A stretch of 64,000 bases of DNA from Streptomyces sp. SAI-135. GTDB taxonomy: Bacteria; Actinomycetota; Actinomycetes; Streptomycetales; Streptomycetaceae. The DNA lies in assembly GCF_029893805.1 (NCBI RefSeq), contig NZ_JARXYP010000002.1:6076001-6140000 (forward strand). The letters are read 5' to 3'. This document shows, piece by piece, positions 24,157-32,410 of the stretch (its first letter is position 1; the number at the start of each line of letters is the position of its first letter). Under the pieces are notes generated by a model. That model was not told where the DNA came from and searched no databases. It saw nothing but the letters and a program-made list of their open reading frames with translations. Made by a program: the position numbers and the translations under genes.

Positions 24157-25116
24157 TCACTTGCCGCCGTTGACCGCGGCCTTGTCGATGGCGCCGGTCT
24201 CGGCACCCCACTTCTCCAGGACCTTCTTGTACGTGCCGTCCTCGATGATGGCGTTCACGGCCGCCTCGAGGGCGCTCGTGAGCTCCTTGTTGTCCTTGTT
24301 CACGGCGATGCCGAACGGACCGGCGTCGACCTGCTCGCCGACGACCTCGAAGGCGTTGCCGCCGTCCGCCTTGCGGGCGAGGTCCACGGCGACCGGGTAG
24401 TCGTTGACGCCCGCCACGGCGCCGCCCGACTTCACACGGGTCTGGGCCTCGGTGTCGTTGTCGAAGGACTCGATGTCGAGCTTCTTCTTGCCGTCCTTCG
24501 TGCACGCCGCGGACTGCTTCTGCAGGGCCTGCTCGTAGGTCGTGCCGCGCTGCACGGCGACCTTCTGGCCGCAGAGGTCCTCGATCGAGCCGATCTTCTT
24601 CGGGTTGCCCTTCTGGACGTAGATGGCGGTGCCGGCCGTGAAGTAGTCGACGAAGTCGACGCCCGGGCCGAGCTTCTTGCCGTCCTCGTCCAGGCCCTCC
24701 TGGCGCGCCTTGGTGTCCGTGATGGAGGACATGGCGACGTCGTAGCGCCCGGAGTTCAGGGAGCTGATCAGGCCGTCGAAGGAGCCCGAGGTGAACTTGA
24801 ACTCCACACCCAGCTGCTTGCCCAGGGCGGCCGCGAGGTCGGGGTCGACGCCGACGATCTTGCCGCCCTCCTGGTACTCCATGGGGGCGTACTCGGCGTT
24901 GGTGCCGACCTTGATGACGCCGGCCTTCTGGATCTTCGCCGGCAGCTTGTCGAACAGCGGGGCGCTGCTGGAGGACGCGGATTCCTTGGTGCTGCTGCCG
25001 CTGTCCGTCTGGTCACCGCAGCCGGTGAGAATCAGGGCGCCTGCGACCGCGATCGCACCTACCGCGGCTGTCCTGGTGCGCGCGGCGGTCGTACGACGGG
25101 TGGAGCTTGCGGTCAT
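24157..25116 (-). CDS. Polar amino acid ABC transporter, substrate-binding lipoprotein
   Basis: 319 residues. Signal peptide with basic TRRTTAARTRTAAV, hydrophobic GAIAVAGALI and lipobox LTGC, so it is a lipoprotein anchored outside the membrane. The SBP family 3 domain begins IQKAGVIKVGTNAEYAPMEYQEGGKIVGVDPDLAAALGKQLG and continues with SGSFDGLISSLNSGRYDVAMSSITDT. Ligand probably a polar amino acid. Start chosen at MTASSTRR with AGGA upstream. Confidence 0.92.
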   Translation of the reverse strand: MTASSTRRTTAARTRTAAVGAIAVAGALILTGCGDQTDSGSSTKESASSSSAPLFDKLPAKIQKAGVIKVGTNAEYAPMEYQEGGKIVGVDPDLAAALGKQLGVEFKFTSGSFDGLISSLNSGRYDVAMSSITDTKARQEGLDEDGKKLGPGVDFVDYFTAGTAIYVQKGNPKKIGSIEDLCGQKVAVQRGTTYEQALQKQSAACTKDGKKKLDIESFDNDTEAQTRVKSGGAVAGVNDYPVAVDLARKADGGNAFEVVGEQVDAGPFGIAVNKDNKELTSALEAAVNAIIEDGTYKKVLEKWGAETGAIDKAAVNGGK

Positions 25117-25761
25117 GGTGGGTTCCTCCGGCGGATGGGTGGAGTTGCCGATGGGCGGGGCGGCTGCCGATCGGCTCGGCAGCGCTGCCTTCATTCCTCA
25201 GGTCGACGAGAGCACACGCCTTCGAGTGTCGCGACCTCGTGTGATGACGGCATCTTGCCATTCGGACTGGACCATTCAGGGGGCCGGTCATGTCAAAATC
25301 GGATAACGGGTGACCCCCGAACCGCCGCATGTCCGTACATCACGACCGGACCATCTGCGGGAATCTGGCATTCCGGCCGGAAGATCTCCGGCGCGAGGCG
25401 CGAACCGGACGACCCGGTCGGCGCGGCGCGCGCTCGCCCGGACGGCTTCGCGGTGATCGTCAAGGGCCTGCCACTGGTTTGTCCGGATGGCGTTCCATGA
25501 TTCATGTCACCGCTCTCCGGTGATCGATGATCGATTTCTGTTCCGGCATGTGACCTTGGACGTATTGGACTCGTCCTCGACGCCAGTCGTCCGGTAAGAA
25601 GGTTCTTTACACCCCTCATCCGGGGCTCAGGGCGCGTGTGCGGCGCGCCCGTCGCGTACCGGCCCGTACGCATCAGTGACCAGGGCCGTACGCGGTGCCC
25701 GCCCACTTCTCAACCAGGAGTGGCCACCCTCAAACCATGAAGACCTAAGGGGTAAGACAAA
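25117..25761. other. Intergenic region, ABC transporter / malic enzyme
   Basis: 645 bases carrying the divergent promoters of the transporter operon and the malic enzyme. It is less GC-rich in places (around 25490-25620) than its neighbours. I see no gene with coding character and no RNA fold I can defend. Confidence 0.5.
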
Positions 25762-26985
25762 GTGGCAGCGGAGATCGTCAATCCTCGCAGCGACAGCGAT
25801 ACGGGACAGGACGGAGGGGCGGAGCCCCTCGATTCCTTCGACCCCGCGTTCGCGCTGCACCGCGGCGGCAAGATGGCTGTGCAGGCCACCGTGCCGGTCC
25901 GTGACAAGGACGACCTGTCCCTCGCGTACACGCCCGGCGTGGCGAAGGTGTGCAGCGCCATCGCCGAGCAGCCGGAACTCGTCCACGACTACACGTGGAA
26001 GTCGTCGGTCGTCGCCGTCGTGACGGACGGTACGGCCGTGCTGGGGCTCGGTGACATCGGGCCCGAGGCCTCCCTCCCGGTGATGGAGGGCAAGGCCATC
26101 CTGTTCAAGCAGTTCGGCGGGGTGGACGCGGTTCCGCTCGCGCTGGCCTGCACCGACGTCGACGAGATCATCGAGACCGTGGTCCGCCTCGCGCCCTCCT
26201 TCGGCGGCGTGAACCTCGAGGACATCTCGGCTCCCCGGTGCTTCGAGATCGAGAAGCGGCTCCAGGAGCGGCTCGACATTCCCGTCTTCCACGACGACCA
26301 GCACGGCACCGCCGTCGTGACGCTGGCCGCCCTGCGGAACGCCGCGCGTCTGAGCGGGCGGTCCATCGGAGATCTTCGTGCGGTGATCTCCGGAGCGGGC
26401 GCGGCGGGCGTGGCCATCGCCAAGATGCTCGTCGAGGCGGGCATCGGGGACGTCGCCGTCGCCGACCGCAAGGGCGTCGTGTCCGCCGAACGGGACGACC
26501 TCACGTCCGTGAAGCGGGAGCTCGCCGGGTTCACGAACAAGGCGGGCCTGTCCGGCTCCCTGGAGGACGCGCTGGCCGGCGCGGACGTCTTCATCGGGGT
26601 GTCGGGCGGGACGGTGCCGGAAGCGGCCGTCGCCTCCATGGCGGAGGGCGCCTTCGTGTTCGCGATGGCCAACCCGAACCCCGAGGTGCACCCGGATGTC
26701 GCGCACAAGTACGCGGCCGTGGTGGCGACCGGGCGGTCCGACTTCCCGAACCAGATCAACAACGTGCTGGCGTTCCCGGGGATCTTCGCGGGGGCGTTGC
26801 AGGTGCGGGCCTCGCGGATCACTGAGGGCATGAAGATCGCGGCGGCCGAGGCGCTGGCCTCGGTGGTCGGTGACGATCTGGCGGCGGACTACGTGATCCC
26901 GTCCCCGTTCGACGAGCGCGTGGCCCCGGCGGTCACGGCGGCGGTCGCCGCGGCGGCCCGGGCGGAAGGCGTCGCTCGCCGCTGA
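25762..26985 (+). CDS. NAD-dependent malic enzyme
   Basis: 407 residues from GTG, GGGGTAAG upstream. Oxidative decarboxylation of malate to pyruvate. The short bacterial malic enzyme is recognised by SLAYTPGVAKVCSAI, the catalytic Lys in GKAILFKQFGGVDA, and PVFHDDQHGTAVVTLAAL with metal-binding acidic residues. The dinucleotide motif is ISGAGAAGVAIAKML, followed by FVFAMANPNPEVHP. The short, single-domain form is normally NAD-linked. From memory it corresponds to one of two malic enzymes in S. coelicolor (SCO5261). Confidence 0.93.
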   Translation: MAAEIVNPRSDSDTGQDGGAEPLDSFDPAFALHRGGKMAVQATVPVRDKDDLSLAYTPGVAKVCSAIAEQPELVHDYTWKSSVVAVVTDGTAVLGLGDIGPEASLPVMEGKAILFKQFGGVDAVPLALACTDVDEIIETVVRLAPSFGGVNLEDISAPRCFEIEKRLQERLDIPVFHDDQHGTAVVTLAALRNAARLSGRSIGDLRAVISGAGAAGVAIAKMLVEAGIGDVAVADRKGVVSAERDDLTSVKRELAGFTNKAGLSGSLEDALAGADVFIGVSGGTVPEAAVASMAEGAFVFAMANPNPEVHPDVAHKYAAVVATGRSDFPNQINNVLAFPGIFAGALQVRASRITEGMKIAAAEALASVVGDDLAADYVIPSPFDERVAPAVTAAVAAAARAEGVARR

Positions 26986-27004
26986 GGCGGTTTGTGCGTG
27001 AGGT

Positions 27005-27036
27005 GGCCCCGTCCGGGTGGGTTTCCGGGCGGGGCC
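27005..27036 (+). terminator. Hairpin downstream of malic enzyme
   Basis: GGCCCCGTCCGG and CCGGGCGGGGCC pair over a short loop (11 of 12 Watson-Crick, one G-T), followed by GTTTCTTTG. A rho-independent-like terminator 20 bases after the stop. Confidence 0.75.
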
Positions 27037-27080
27037 GTTTCTTTGCCTTCGGATCCGGCTGATCGGGTGGCGGTCGGCTT

Positions 27081-27215
27081 CGGGGCGGGTGCGGGCCGGT
27101 GGGGGCTGGTCGCGCAGTTCGGTGGGGGCGTACCCGTGTGCACCTGCGTGCACCTGACCGACCCAGGGGCGCGGGGAACTGCGCGACCGGTCACGACGGA
27201 CCCGCACCCGCCCCG
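27081..27215. repeat. Long inverted repeat of a dispersed Streptomyces element
   Basis: Outer arms CGGGGCGGGTGCGGG (27081-27095) and its exact complement (27201-27215). Inner arms GGTCGCGCAGTTC (27108-27120) and GAACTGCGCGACC (27176-27188). The centre includes GTGCACCTGCGTGCAC. Fragments of the inner arm recur at 13959 and 55762. It occupies most of the 333-base spacer before the next gene. Confidence 0.8.
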
Positions 27216-27318
27216 TGACCGAACCCGGCACCCCCATACCCGCACCGTTTCGCAAGAGGGCATGTGTCACAAGGCGCCCCGGTTCCCTGCACCGCCGACG
27301 GACCCTATCGTCAAGGTC

Positions 27319-28284
27319 ATGTTCGCTGTCTACGCCGCCCGAATCGACCGCGACAACCCGCTCTCGGGGCTGGAGTTGGGGGAGCGCCCGGCCCCCGAAG
27401 CCCGTCCGGGTTGGAGCGTCGTCGACGTCAGGGCCGCTTCCCTGAACCACCATGACCTCTGGTCCCTGCGCGGCGTCGGCCTCGCAGAGGACAAGCTCCC
27501 GATGATCCTCGGCTGTGACGCCGCCGGTGTCGACGAGGACGGCAACGAGGTCGTCCTGCACTCCGTCATCGGACAGAGCGGGCACGGGGTCGGCCCCAGG
27601 GAGCCGCGGTCCATCCTCACCGAGCGCTACCAGGGGACGTTCGCCGAACAGGTGGCCGTGCCGACCTGGAACGTCCTGCCCAAGCCCAAGGAGCTGTCCT
27701 TCGCCGAGGCCGCCTGTCTGCCCACGGCCTGGCTGACGGCGTACCGGATGCTGTTCACGAACGCCGGGGTGCGGCCCGGTGACTCCGTCCTGGTGCAGGG
27801 GGCCGGCGGCGGTGTCGCCACGGCCGCGATCGTGCTCGGGAAGGCCGCGGGGCTGCGGGTCTTCGCCACCAGCCGGGACGAGGCCAAGCGGAAGCGCGCG
27901 ATGGAGCTCGGGGCCGTGGAGGCGCTGGAGTCGGGTGCGCGGCTGCCGCAGCGGGTGGACGCCGTCATCGAGACCGTGGGCGCGGCCACCTGGTCGCACT
28001 CCGTGAAGTCGCTCAAGCCCGGCGGCACCCTGGTCATCTCCGGCGCCACGAGCGGTGACCGCCCCTCGCACGCCGAACTGACCCGGATCTTCTTCCTGGA
28101 ACTCAAGGTCGTGGGCTCGACCATGGGCACCAAGGACGAGCTGGAGGACCTGCTCGCGTTCTGCGCGGCCACGGGGGTGCGGCCCGTCATCGACGAGGTG
28201 CTGCCCATGGACCGCGCCCGTGAGGGCTTCGAGCGGGTCCAGTCCGGTGAGCAGTTCGGGAAGGTCGTGCTCACCAACGGCTGA
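27319..28284 (+). CDS. Zinc-binding-dehydrogenase-family quinone oxidoreductase (MDR superfamily)
   Basis: 321 residues. GroES-like part: VVDVRAASLNHHDLWSLRGVG, PMILGCDAAGVDEDGNEV. Rossmann part: VRPGDSVLVQGAGGGVATAAIVLGKAAGLRVFATSRDEAKR with the GAGGGVA loop, then VIETVGAATWSHSVKSLKPGGTLVISG. No catalytic zinc cysteines are evident, so it is probably an NADPH-dependent quinone/enoyl reductase type. Start MFAVYAARID. The substrate cannot be named. Confidence 0.87.
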   Translation: MFAVYAARIDRDNPLSGLELGERPAPEARPGWSVVDVRAASLNHHDLWSLRGVGLAEDKLPMILGCDAAGVDEDGNEVVLHSVIGQSGHGVGPREPRSILTERYQGTFAEQVAVPTWNVLPKPKELSFAEAACLPTAWLTAYRMLFTNAGVRPGDSVLVQGAGGGVATAAIVLGKAAGLRVFATSRDEAKRKRAMELGAVEALESGARLPQRVDAVIETVGAATWSHSVKSLKPGGTLVISGATSGDRPSHAELTRIFFLELKVVGSTMGTKDELEDLLAFCAATGVRPVIDEVLPMDRAREGFERVQSGEQFGKVVLTNG

Positions 28285-28343
28285 TCCTCTCCACTCCCTG
28301 CTCCCTCGGCGGCCGGTCCGGACACGGATCGGCCGCCGAGGTG

Positions 28344-28388
28344 TGTCAACTGTGGTTGACGAGTCGGCCATGTCAACGTAGGTTGACA
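28344..28388 (+). promoter_or_regulatory. Two palindromic operators overlapping a leaderless-type promoter
   Basis: TGTCAAC-TGTG-GTTGACG (28344-28361) and TGTCAAC-GTAG-GTTGACA (28371-28388, perfect dyad) are 27 bases apart. A -35 TTGACG (28356-28361), a 17-base spacer and a -10 TAGGTT (28379-28384) lie within them. That puts the transcription start at or next to the ATG at 28391. Probably bound by the small HTH protein encoded right after. Confidence 0.75.
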
Positions 28389-28390
28389 TC

Positions 28391-28600
28391 ATGACCGAAG
28401 CAACGGATCTCGCCGAGCGCGCCGGTGATCGCGACCCCCGGGTCGGACTGCGCGCCGTCGCCGCACTGCGCAGGCTGCTGGAGCAGCTGGAGTCGGTACA
28501 GGTGCGCAGTGCGCGCAACCAGGGCTGGTCCTGGCAGGAGATCGCCGCGGAACTCGGAGTGAGCAGGCAGGCCGTGCACAAGAAGTACGGGAGGCATTGA
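28391..28600 (+). CDS. Small helix-turn-helix protein
   Basis: 69 residues. A long N-terminal helix (VGLRAVAALRRLLEQLESVQVRSARNQ) is followed by a HTH: GWSWQEIAAELGVSRQAVHKKYGRH. It has just the DNA-binding portion. The transcript probably lacks a leader, since the -10 box ends seven bases before the ATG. It overlaps the Clp-N gene by one base (TGATG). The paired dyads in its promoter suggest that it autoregulates this two-gene operon; that is inference. Confidence 0.87.
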   Translation: MTEATDLAERAGDRDPRVGLRAVAALRRLLEQLESVQVRSARNQGWSWQEIAAELGVSRQAVHKKYGRH

Positions 28601-29163
28601 TGTTCGAGCGGTTCACGAAGGATGCCCGGGCCGTGGTCGTGGGCGCGGTCGACCATGCCGAGCGGGCGGGGGCGGGGTCCGTCGACGCCGAGCACCTGCT
28701 CCTCGCCCTGCTGGACCGGGAGGGGAGCCGGGCCTCCTTCGCCCTGGCCGCTCTCGGGCTCACCGAGCGCCGGGACGCCGTACGGGAGGCGCTCGGCGAG
28801 GCGCGGCGGCGGGCCGGGCTGTCCCAGGCGGACGCCGAGGCCCTGGCCGGACTCGGCATCGACGTCACGGAGATCGTCGCCCGGGTGGAGGAGGTGCACG
28901 GGGTCGGGGCGATGTCCGGCGACCGCAAGAGCAAGGGGTGGTGGTCCGGGCGGCGCTCCTTCGGCCGGGACGCCAAAGAAATCCTGGAGAAGGCACTGCG
29001 CATCGCCGTGGCGCGGCGGGACCGTCATGTCGGCGACGAGCACCTTCTGCTGGCGATGACGGTCAGGCCGGGGGTGCCGGGGGAGGTTCTCGCCGATCAC
29101 GGGGTGACCCATGAGTCGGTCGCCCGCGTCCTCTACGGCGAGGGCGAGGCGAAGGCGGGCTGA
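28600..29163 (+). CDS. Clp N-terminal (Clp_N) double-domain protein
   Basis: 187 residues with GGGAGG upstream. Two Clp_N repeats like those at the start of ClpC/ClpA: MFERFTKDARAVVVGAVDHAERAGAGSVDAEHLLLALLDREG and FGRDAKEILEKALRIAVARRDRHVGDEHLLLAMT. There is no AAA+ ATPase module, so it is not an unfoldase. Such free Clp_N proteins may act as adaptors or substrate-binding decoys for ClpC; that is speculation. Co-expressed with the HTH regulator. Confidence 0.88.
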   Translation: MFERFTKDARAVVVGAVDHAERAGAGSVDAEHLLLALLDREGSRASFALAALGLTERRDAVREALGEARRRAGLSQADAEALAGLGIDVTEIVARVEEVHGVGAMSGDRKSKGWWSGRRSFGRDAKEILEKALRIAVARRDRHVGDEHLLLAMTVRPGVPGEVLADHGVTHESVARVLYGEGEAKAG

Positions 29164-29246
29164 GCGAAGGCCGACTGACGAGGGCCGGTTGGGTGAGCGC
29201 CGGCTGAGCGAGGCCCGACTGGGTGAGCGTCGGCTGAGCGGAGGCC
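29149..29246 (+). repeat. Degenerate copies of the Clp_N gene 3' end
   Basis: The gene ends GCGAAGGCGGGCTGA. This is followed by GCGAAGGCCGACTGA, GCGCCGGCTGA, GCGAGGCCCGACTGG and GCGTCGGCTGA, at spacings of 15-30 bases up to about 29240. The copies keep the stop-codon context but have drifted in length. Confidence 0.65.
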
Positions 29247-29251
29247 ACCCG

Positions 29252-29293
29252 CTCCGGCGGTACGGGTCGGCAGGAGCCGTCGTACCGCCGGAG
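29252..29293. terminator. Bidirectional terminator hairpin
   Basis: CTCCGGCGGTACG and CGTACCGCCGGAG form a perfect 13-base stem around a 16-base loop, between the convergent Clp_N and PadR genes. Confidence 0.8.
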
Positions 29294-29303
29294 TGCGGCC
29301 GGG

Positions 29304-30383
29304 TCACGCCTTCGGTGCTCGCAGGAGTGCCCCTATGCGGGCCGCCGCGCTCGACAGATGGCGGCGCGCGTCGCGGAACTGCTCGGCAGTGACGCCGTGG
29401 TCGCGGGCCGCGTCGCGGATGTCGTCGCGGAAGCGGTCGAGCAGGCGGTCCAGGTCGCGGGCCGGGTCCCCGGTGGGGGCTTCGTGGGCCCAGGCCGGTT
29501 CGTACTCGGCGGGGAAGTCCTCCGGGGTCTGCGAGTACTGAGGACCGGCCGGCGTCCCCTCGGCCTTCTCGGACCTCGCGCCGCCCCGGCCGAAGCCGAA
29601 GTCCTTTCCGAACTCCTTGCCGTAGTCCTTCCCGAACTCGCCGAACTCCTTGGCCAGTTCGGTCAGCCCCTCGCGCACCCCCGTCGGCCAGTCGCCGCGC
29701 GCGAAGTGGTCCTGGACCTGCTCCTGCACCCGCCGGGCGATCCGCTGCACCTCCTCCTGCGCCTGCTCCCGGGCCCGGTCCTGGGCCTCCTTGGCCTGGC
29801 GGCGGGCCCGCTGGGCCTCCTCGCGGGCGCGGCGGCTCTCGTCCTTGGCGCGGCGGGCCTGCTCCTTCCACTCCTGCTTGACGCGGCGCATCTCCTCCTT
29901 GGCGGCGCGCCACGACTCCTTGTCGGCGTACTCCGTGAAGTCCCCGAAGGGGCCCTCGTGTTCGCCGCCGGTGTCCTTGCCGCTACCGGAGCCCCGGCGC
30001 GCCTCGGAGGCGGCCGCCCGCATCTCGCGCCGCAGATCACCGGCCGCGCCCCGCACATCGGCCCGGATCTCGGCGGCGAGCTCGGCGACCGACTCACGGA
30101 TCTCCAGCTCCAGGTCGGCGAGTTCACCGCTGCGGTCGGCCAGTTCGGCACGGCCCGCGTCCGTGATGGCGTACACCTTGCGGCCGCCCTCGGTGGTGTG
30201 GGTGACCAGGCCCTCCGCCTCCAGCTTGGCCAGCCGGGGGTAGACGGTGCCCGCCGAGGGGGCGTACAGGCCCTGGAAGCGCTCCTCCAGGAGCCGGATC
30301 ACCTCGTAGCCGTGGCGCGGGGCCTCGTCCAGCAGCTTCAACAGGTAGAGACGCAGGCGGCCGTGGGCGAAGACGGGGGGCAT
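29304..30383 (-). CDS. PadR-family regulator with long coiled-coil C-terminal region
   Basis: 359 residues, twice the usual PadR length. The winged helix is at the start: GRLRLYLLKLLDEAPRHGYEVIRLLEERFQGLYAPSAGTVYPRLAKLEAEGLV, then RKVYAITDAGRAEL. Residues ~90-240 are highly charged and helical (EEMRRVKQEWKEQARRAKDE and repeats of R-A-R-E/Q), a long coiled coil. A Gly/Phe/Lys segment (FGEFGKDYGKEFGKDFGFG) and a last helical domain (~310-355) follow. One base separates it from the stop of the upstream DUF4097 gene, so both are one operon, probably autoregulated. Confidence 0.88.
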   Translation of the reverse strand: MPPVFAHGRLRLYLLKLLDEAPRHGYEVIRLLEERFQGLYAPSAGTVYPRLAKLEAEGLVTHTTEGGRKVYAITDAGRAELADRSGELADLELEIRESVAELAAEIRADVRGAAGDLRREMRAAASEARRGSGSGKDTGGEHEGPFGDFTEYADKESWRAAKEEMRRVKQEWKEQARRAKDESRRAREEAQRARRQAKEAQDRAREQAQEEVQRIARRVQEQVQDHFARGDWPTGVREGLTELAKEFGEFGKDYGKEFGKDFGFGRGGARSEKAEGTPAGPQYSQTPEDFPAEYEPAWAHEAPTGDPARDLDRLLDRFRDDIRDAARDHGVTAEQFRDARRHLSSAAARIGALLRAPKA

Positions 30384-30384
30384 G

Positions 30385-31419
30385 TCAGAGCACCTTCTTG
30401 TCGGTCGTGCCGTCGGCCGGGCCTCGGGTCGGATCGTCCGTGGGGCTGTCCGTAGGGCCGTCCGTGGCGTGGGGGCCGTCGGCCGGGCCGGAGACGGAAT
30501 TGTCCCCCGAGGCGCCGTGTCCGCCGTCCACCGGGTCCGTGGTACCGGCCGGTGCGGCGCCGGTGTCGGCGTCCTTCACGAGGGGATCCGCCGGCCACGG
30601 CTCCTCCTCGTCCTCCCGGGGCGGGCGGCGCAGGAGGGCGATGGAGCCGGAGACGGTGGTCGCCCGGAGCTTGCCGGTACCGGCGCCGAGGCGGCCGGTG
30701 ACCTTGTGGGCGCCCCACTGGCCGCGCACGCGCAGACCGTCGAAGGCGTTGGAGATCGTCCCGCTCGCGGTGTTGGCCTCGACGTCCGCGTCCGCGGGCT
30801 GGGGGAGCCGGATGGCGATCTCGCCCGAGACGCTGGTCAGGCGGACGTCGGTGGGGCCCTCGGGGTCCAGGTCCACGATCATCGAGCCGCTGACCGACTC
30901 GGCCCGCACGGAGGGGCCGGAGCCCTCCACGACCGTGAGATCCCCGGAGACCGAGTTGAAGCGGAGGTCGCCGGTGACGGCCTGGGCCTCCAGGTTCCCC
31001 GAGACGGTGTCGGCGCGGACGGTGCCGGAGAGGCCGACGAGGGTGGTGTCGCCGTTGACCCCCTTCACCACGGACGGGCCGCGCACCCCTGACACGACGG
31101 CGGCGGCGCTGACCACGCCCACCTCGACGCGGGTGTCGGCCGGCACGGCCAGCGAGACGACCGCGCTGCGCCGCCAGCCCTTGCGGTCGAGCCACTTGAG
31201 GAAGCCCTTCCAGGGCAGGTCCTCGTAGGCCACCGTGAGGGTCCCGCCCTCCTGGGTGACGACCAGCGGCGGTCCGTCGATCTCGGACACCTCCAGGCGG
31301 GCGGAACCCTCTTCGGTGCCCACCACGTTCACCGTGCCGTTGACGATGCGTACGTGGAGTTCGCGGACGGGCTCGTCGAAGGTGAGCTTCCTGGGCTCCG
31401 TGACGGACCACTCGGACAT
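30385..31419 (-). CDS. DUF4097-family beta-repeat protein
   Basis: 344 residues. The central part (residues ~20-270) consists of short beta-strand repeats with the SVSGxxxV/TVSGN pattern: ADTVSGNLEAQAVTGDLRFNSVSGDLTVVEG, AESVSGSMIV, TSVSGEIAIRL, ATTVSGSIALLRRPP. This is the adhesin-like right-handed beta-helix of DUF4097. The acidic Thr/Asp/Gly/Pro-rich tail of about 70 residues is disordered. No signal peptide. Start at MSEWSV with GGGAGG upstream; an ATG at 31449 lacks a ribosome site. Usually paired with PadR genes, as here. Confidence 0.88.
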   Translation of the reverse strand: MSEWSVTEPRKLTFDEPVRELHVRIVNGTVNVVGTEEGSARLEVSEIDGPPLVVTQEGGTLTVAYEDLPWKGFLKWLDRKGWRRSAVVSLAVPADTRVEVGVVSAAAVVSGVRGPSVVKGVNGDTTLVGLSGTVRADTVSGNLEAQAVTGDLRFNSVSGDLTVVEGSGPSVRAESVSGSMIVDLDPEGPTDVRLTSVSGEIAIRLPQPADADVEANTASGTISNAFDGLRVRGQWGAHKVTGRLGAGTGKLRATTVSGSIALLRRPPREDEEEPWPADPLVKDADTGAAPAGTTDPVDGGHGASGDNSVSGPADGPHATDGPTDSPTDDPTRGPADGTTDKKVL

Positions 31420-31467
31420 GGTGCAGACCTCCCCGTAGCAACGCGCCATATCGCGTCTCCTGCAATT

Positions 31468-31481
31468 CACGATATATCGTG
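31468..31481. promoter_or_regulatory. Palindromic operator upstream of DUF4097-PadR operon
   Basis: CACGATATATCGTG is a perfect 14-base dyad 49 bases before the DUF4097 start. AT-rich sequence is rare here, and ATAT-centred dyads suit PadR regulators. A second CATATCG half-site lies at 31447-31453. Confidence 0.6.
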
Positions 31482-31564
31482 GCGGTCGAAAGTCAAGGCA
31501 CTCTTTCGGGGATGCGGAGGCTGAAAATATGACCAACCGCCGTGTATCGACCTAGCGTGTGACC

Positions 31565-32410
31565 ATGTCGACGGAAGCCACCTCCCGCGCGGGTCGCACC
31601 GCCCCCGCCCCCGGCGCGCTGCTGCTCTGCCGGGCCGAGCCGGATTCCGTCGCCCCCGTCGCCCGGCTGCTGCGCGAGCGGATGCTGCTCACGCGCGCGG
31701 GGGAGGGGTGGAGCGTGCTCGTGCCCGAGGACGGGCCGTGGCGGCGTGGTGAGGACCCGGTCGACCGGGTCCTCACCGGATGGGCCACCGCCCTGGCCGT
31801 CGGGGCTCCCTGGCCCGTCCTGGCCCTGTGGTGGGACGCCGACCGCGGCGGCTACACCCTGGCCTCGGGCTTCCGCCGCCCCGTCGGCTACATCTGGCTC
31901 GCGAACGGCACCCCGGCCGGTGAGGACGAGGCGATGCGCACGTTCGCGTCCCGTCTGGACCTCGACCCCGTCCTGGACGTCCAGTCCCTGGACCACCTCG
32001 CGAGACCGGACCCCGCCATGGATGCCCGCGCCCGTCTGCGCGGCCTGCTCGCCGTCCTCACGCGCGCGGGCCTGGACCTCCCCGCGGGCCTGGCTCCCGG
32101 CGAGCCGACCGACCGGCTCCGCGAGGTGGCCCGGGACCGCCCGGACGCCCGCCCGGTCGCGGGGGAGGGCCCGCAGGACGCCGTCCGGGGCGGACTCGAA
32201 GCGGTCGCGGGCCGCCGCCTCACGCCCTGGCTCCCCTGGTCCGGCGACCCGAAGGCCCGCACCCTGGCCCTGGCCCAGATGGCGGTGGGCCTCCCCCTGG
32301 CCGTCTGGGGCCTGCGCCACCGCAGCGGCGGCTGGCTCACCGCGGGAGCGCTCCTCCTCGCCCACGGCACGCTCGGCCTCTCGTACGACCTGACGCACCC
32401 GCGCGACTGA
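31565..32410 (+). CDS. Conserved hypothetical protein with C-terminal membrane helices
   Basis: 281 residues from ATG; a GTG six bases earlier is possible and no ribosome site is visible. The N-terminal ~200 residues are soluble (APGALLLCRAEPDSVAPVARLLRERMLL, VLALWWDADRGGYTLASGFRRPVGYIW). The C-terminus has two hydrophobic stretches (LALAQMAVGLPLAVWGL and GWLTAGALLLAHGTLGLSY). I recognise no family function. Its last ~50 bases are repeated in degenerate form across the next 700 bases. Confidence 0.78.
   Translation: MSTEATSRAGRTAPAPGALLLCRAEPDSVAPVARLLRERMLLTRAGEGWSVLVPEDGPWRRGEDPVDRVLTGWATALAVGAPWPVLALWWDADRGGYTLASGFRRPVGYIWLANGTPAGEDEAMRTFASRLDLDPVLDVQSLDHLARPDPAMDARARLRGLLAVLTRAGLDLPAGLAPGEPTDRLREVARDRPDARPVAGEGPQDAVRGGLEAVAGRRLTPWLPWSGDPKARTLALAQMAVGLPLAVWGLRHRSGGWLTAGALLLAHGTLGLSYDLTHPRD

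Noticed and set aside
25627..29913. 1428-codon minus-strand open frame
   Set aside because: It lies antisense to malic enzyme, the oxidoreductase and the Clp_N gene and across their spacers. Composition is that of a shadow frame; no recognisable domain.
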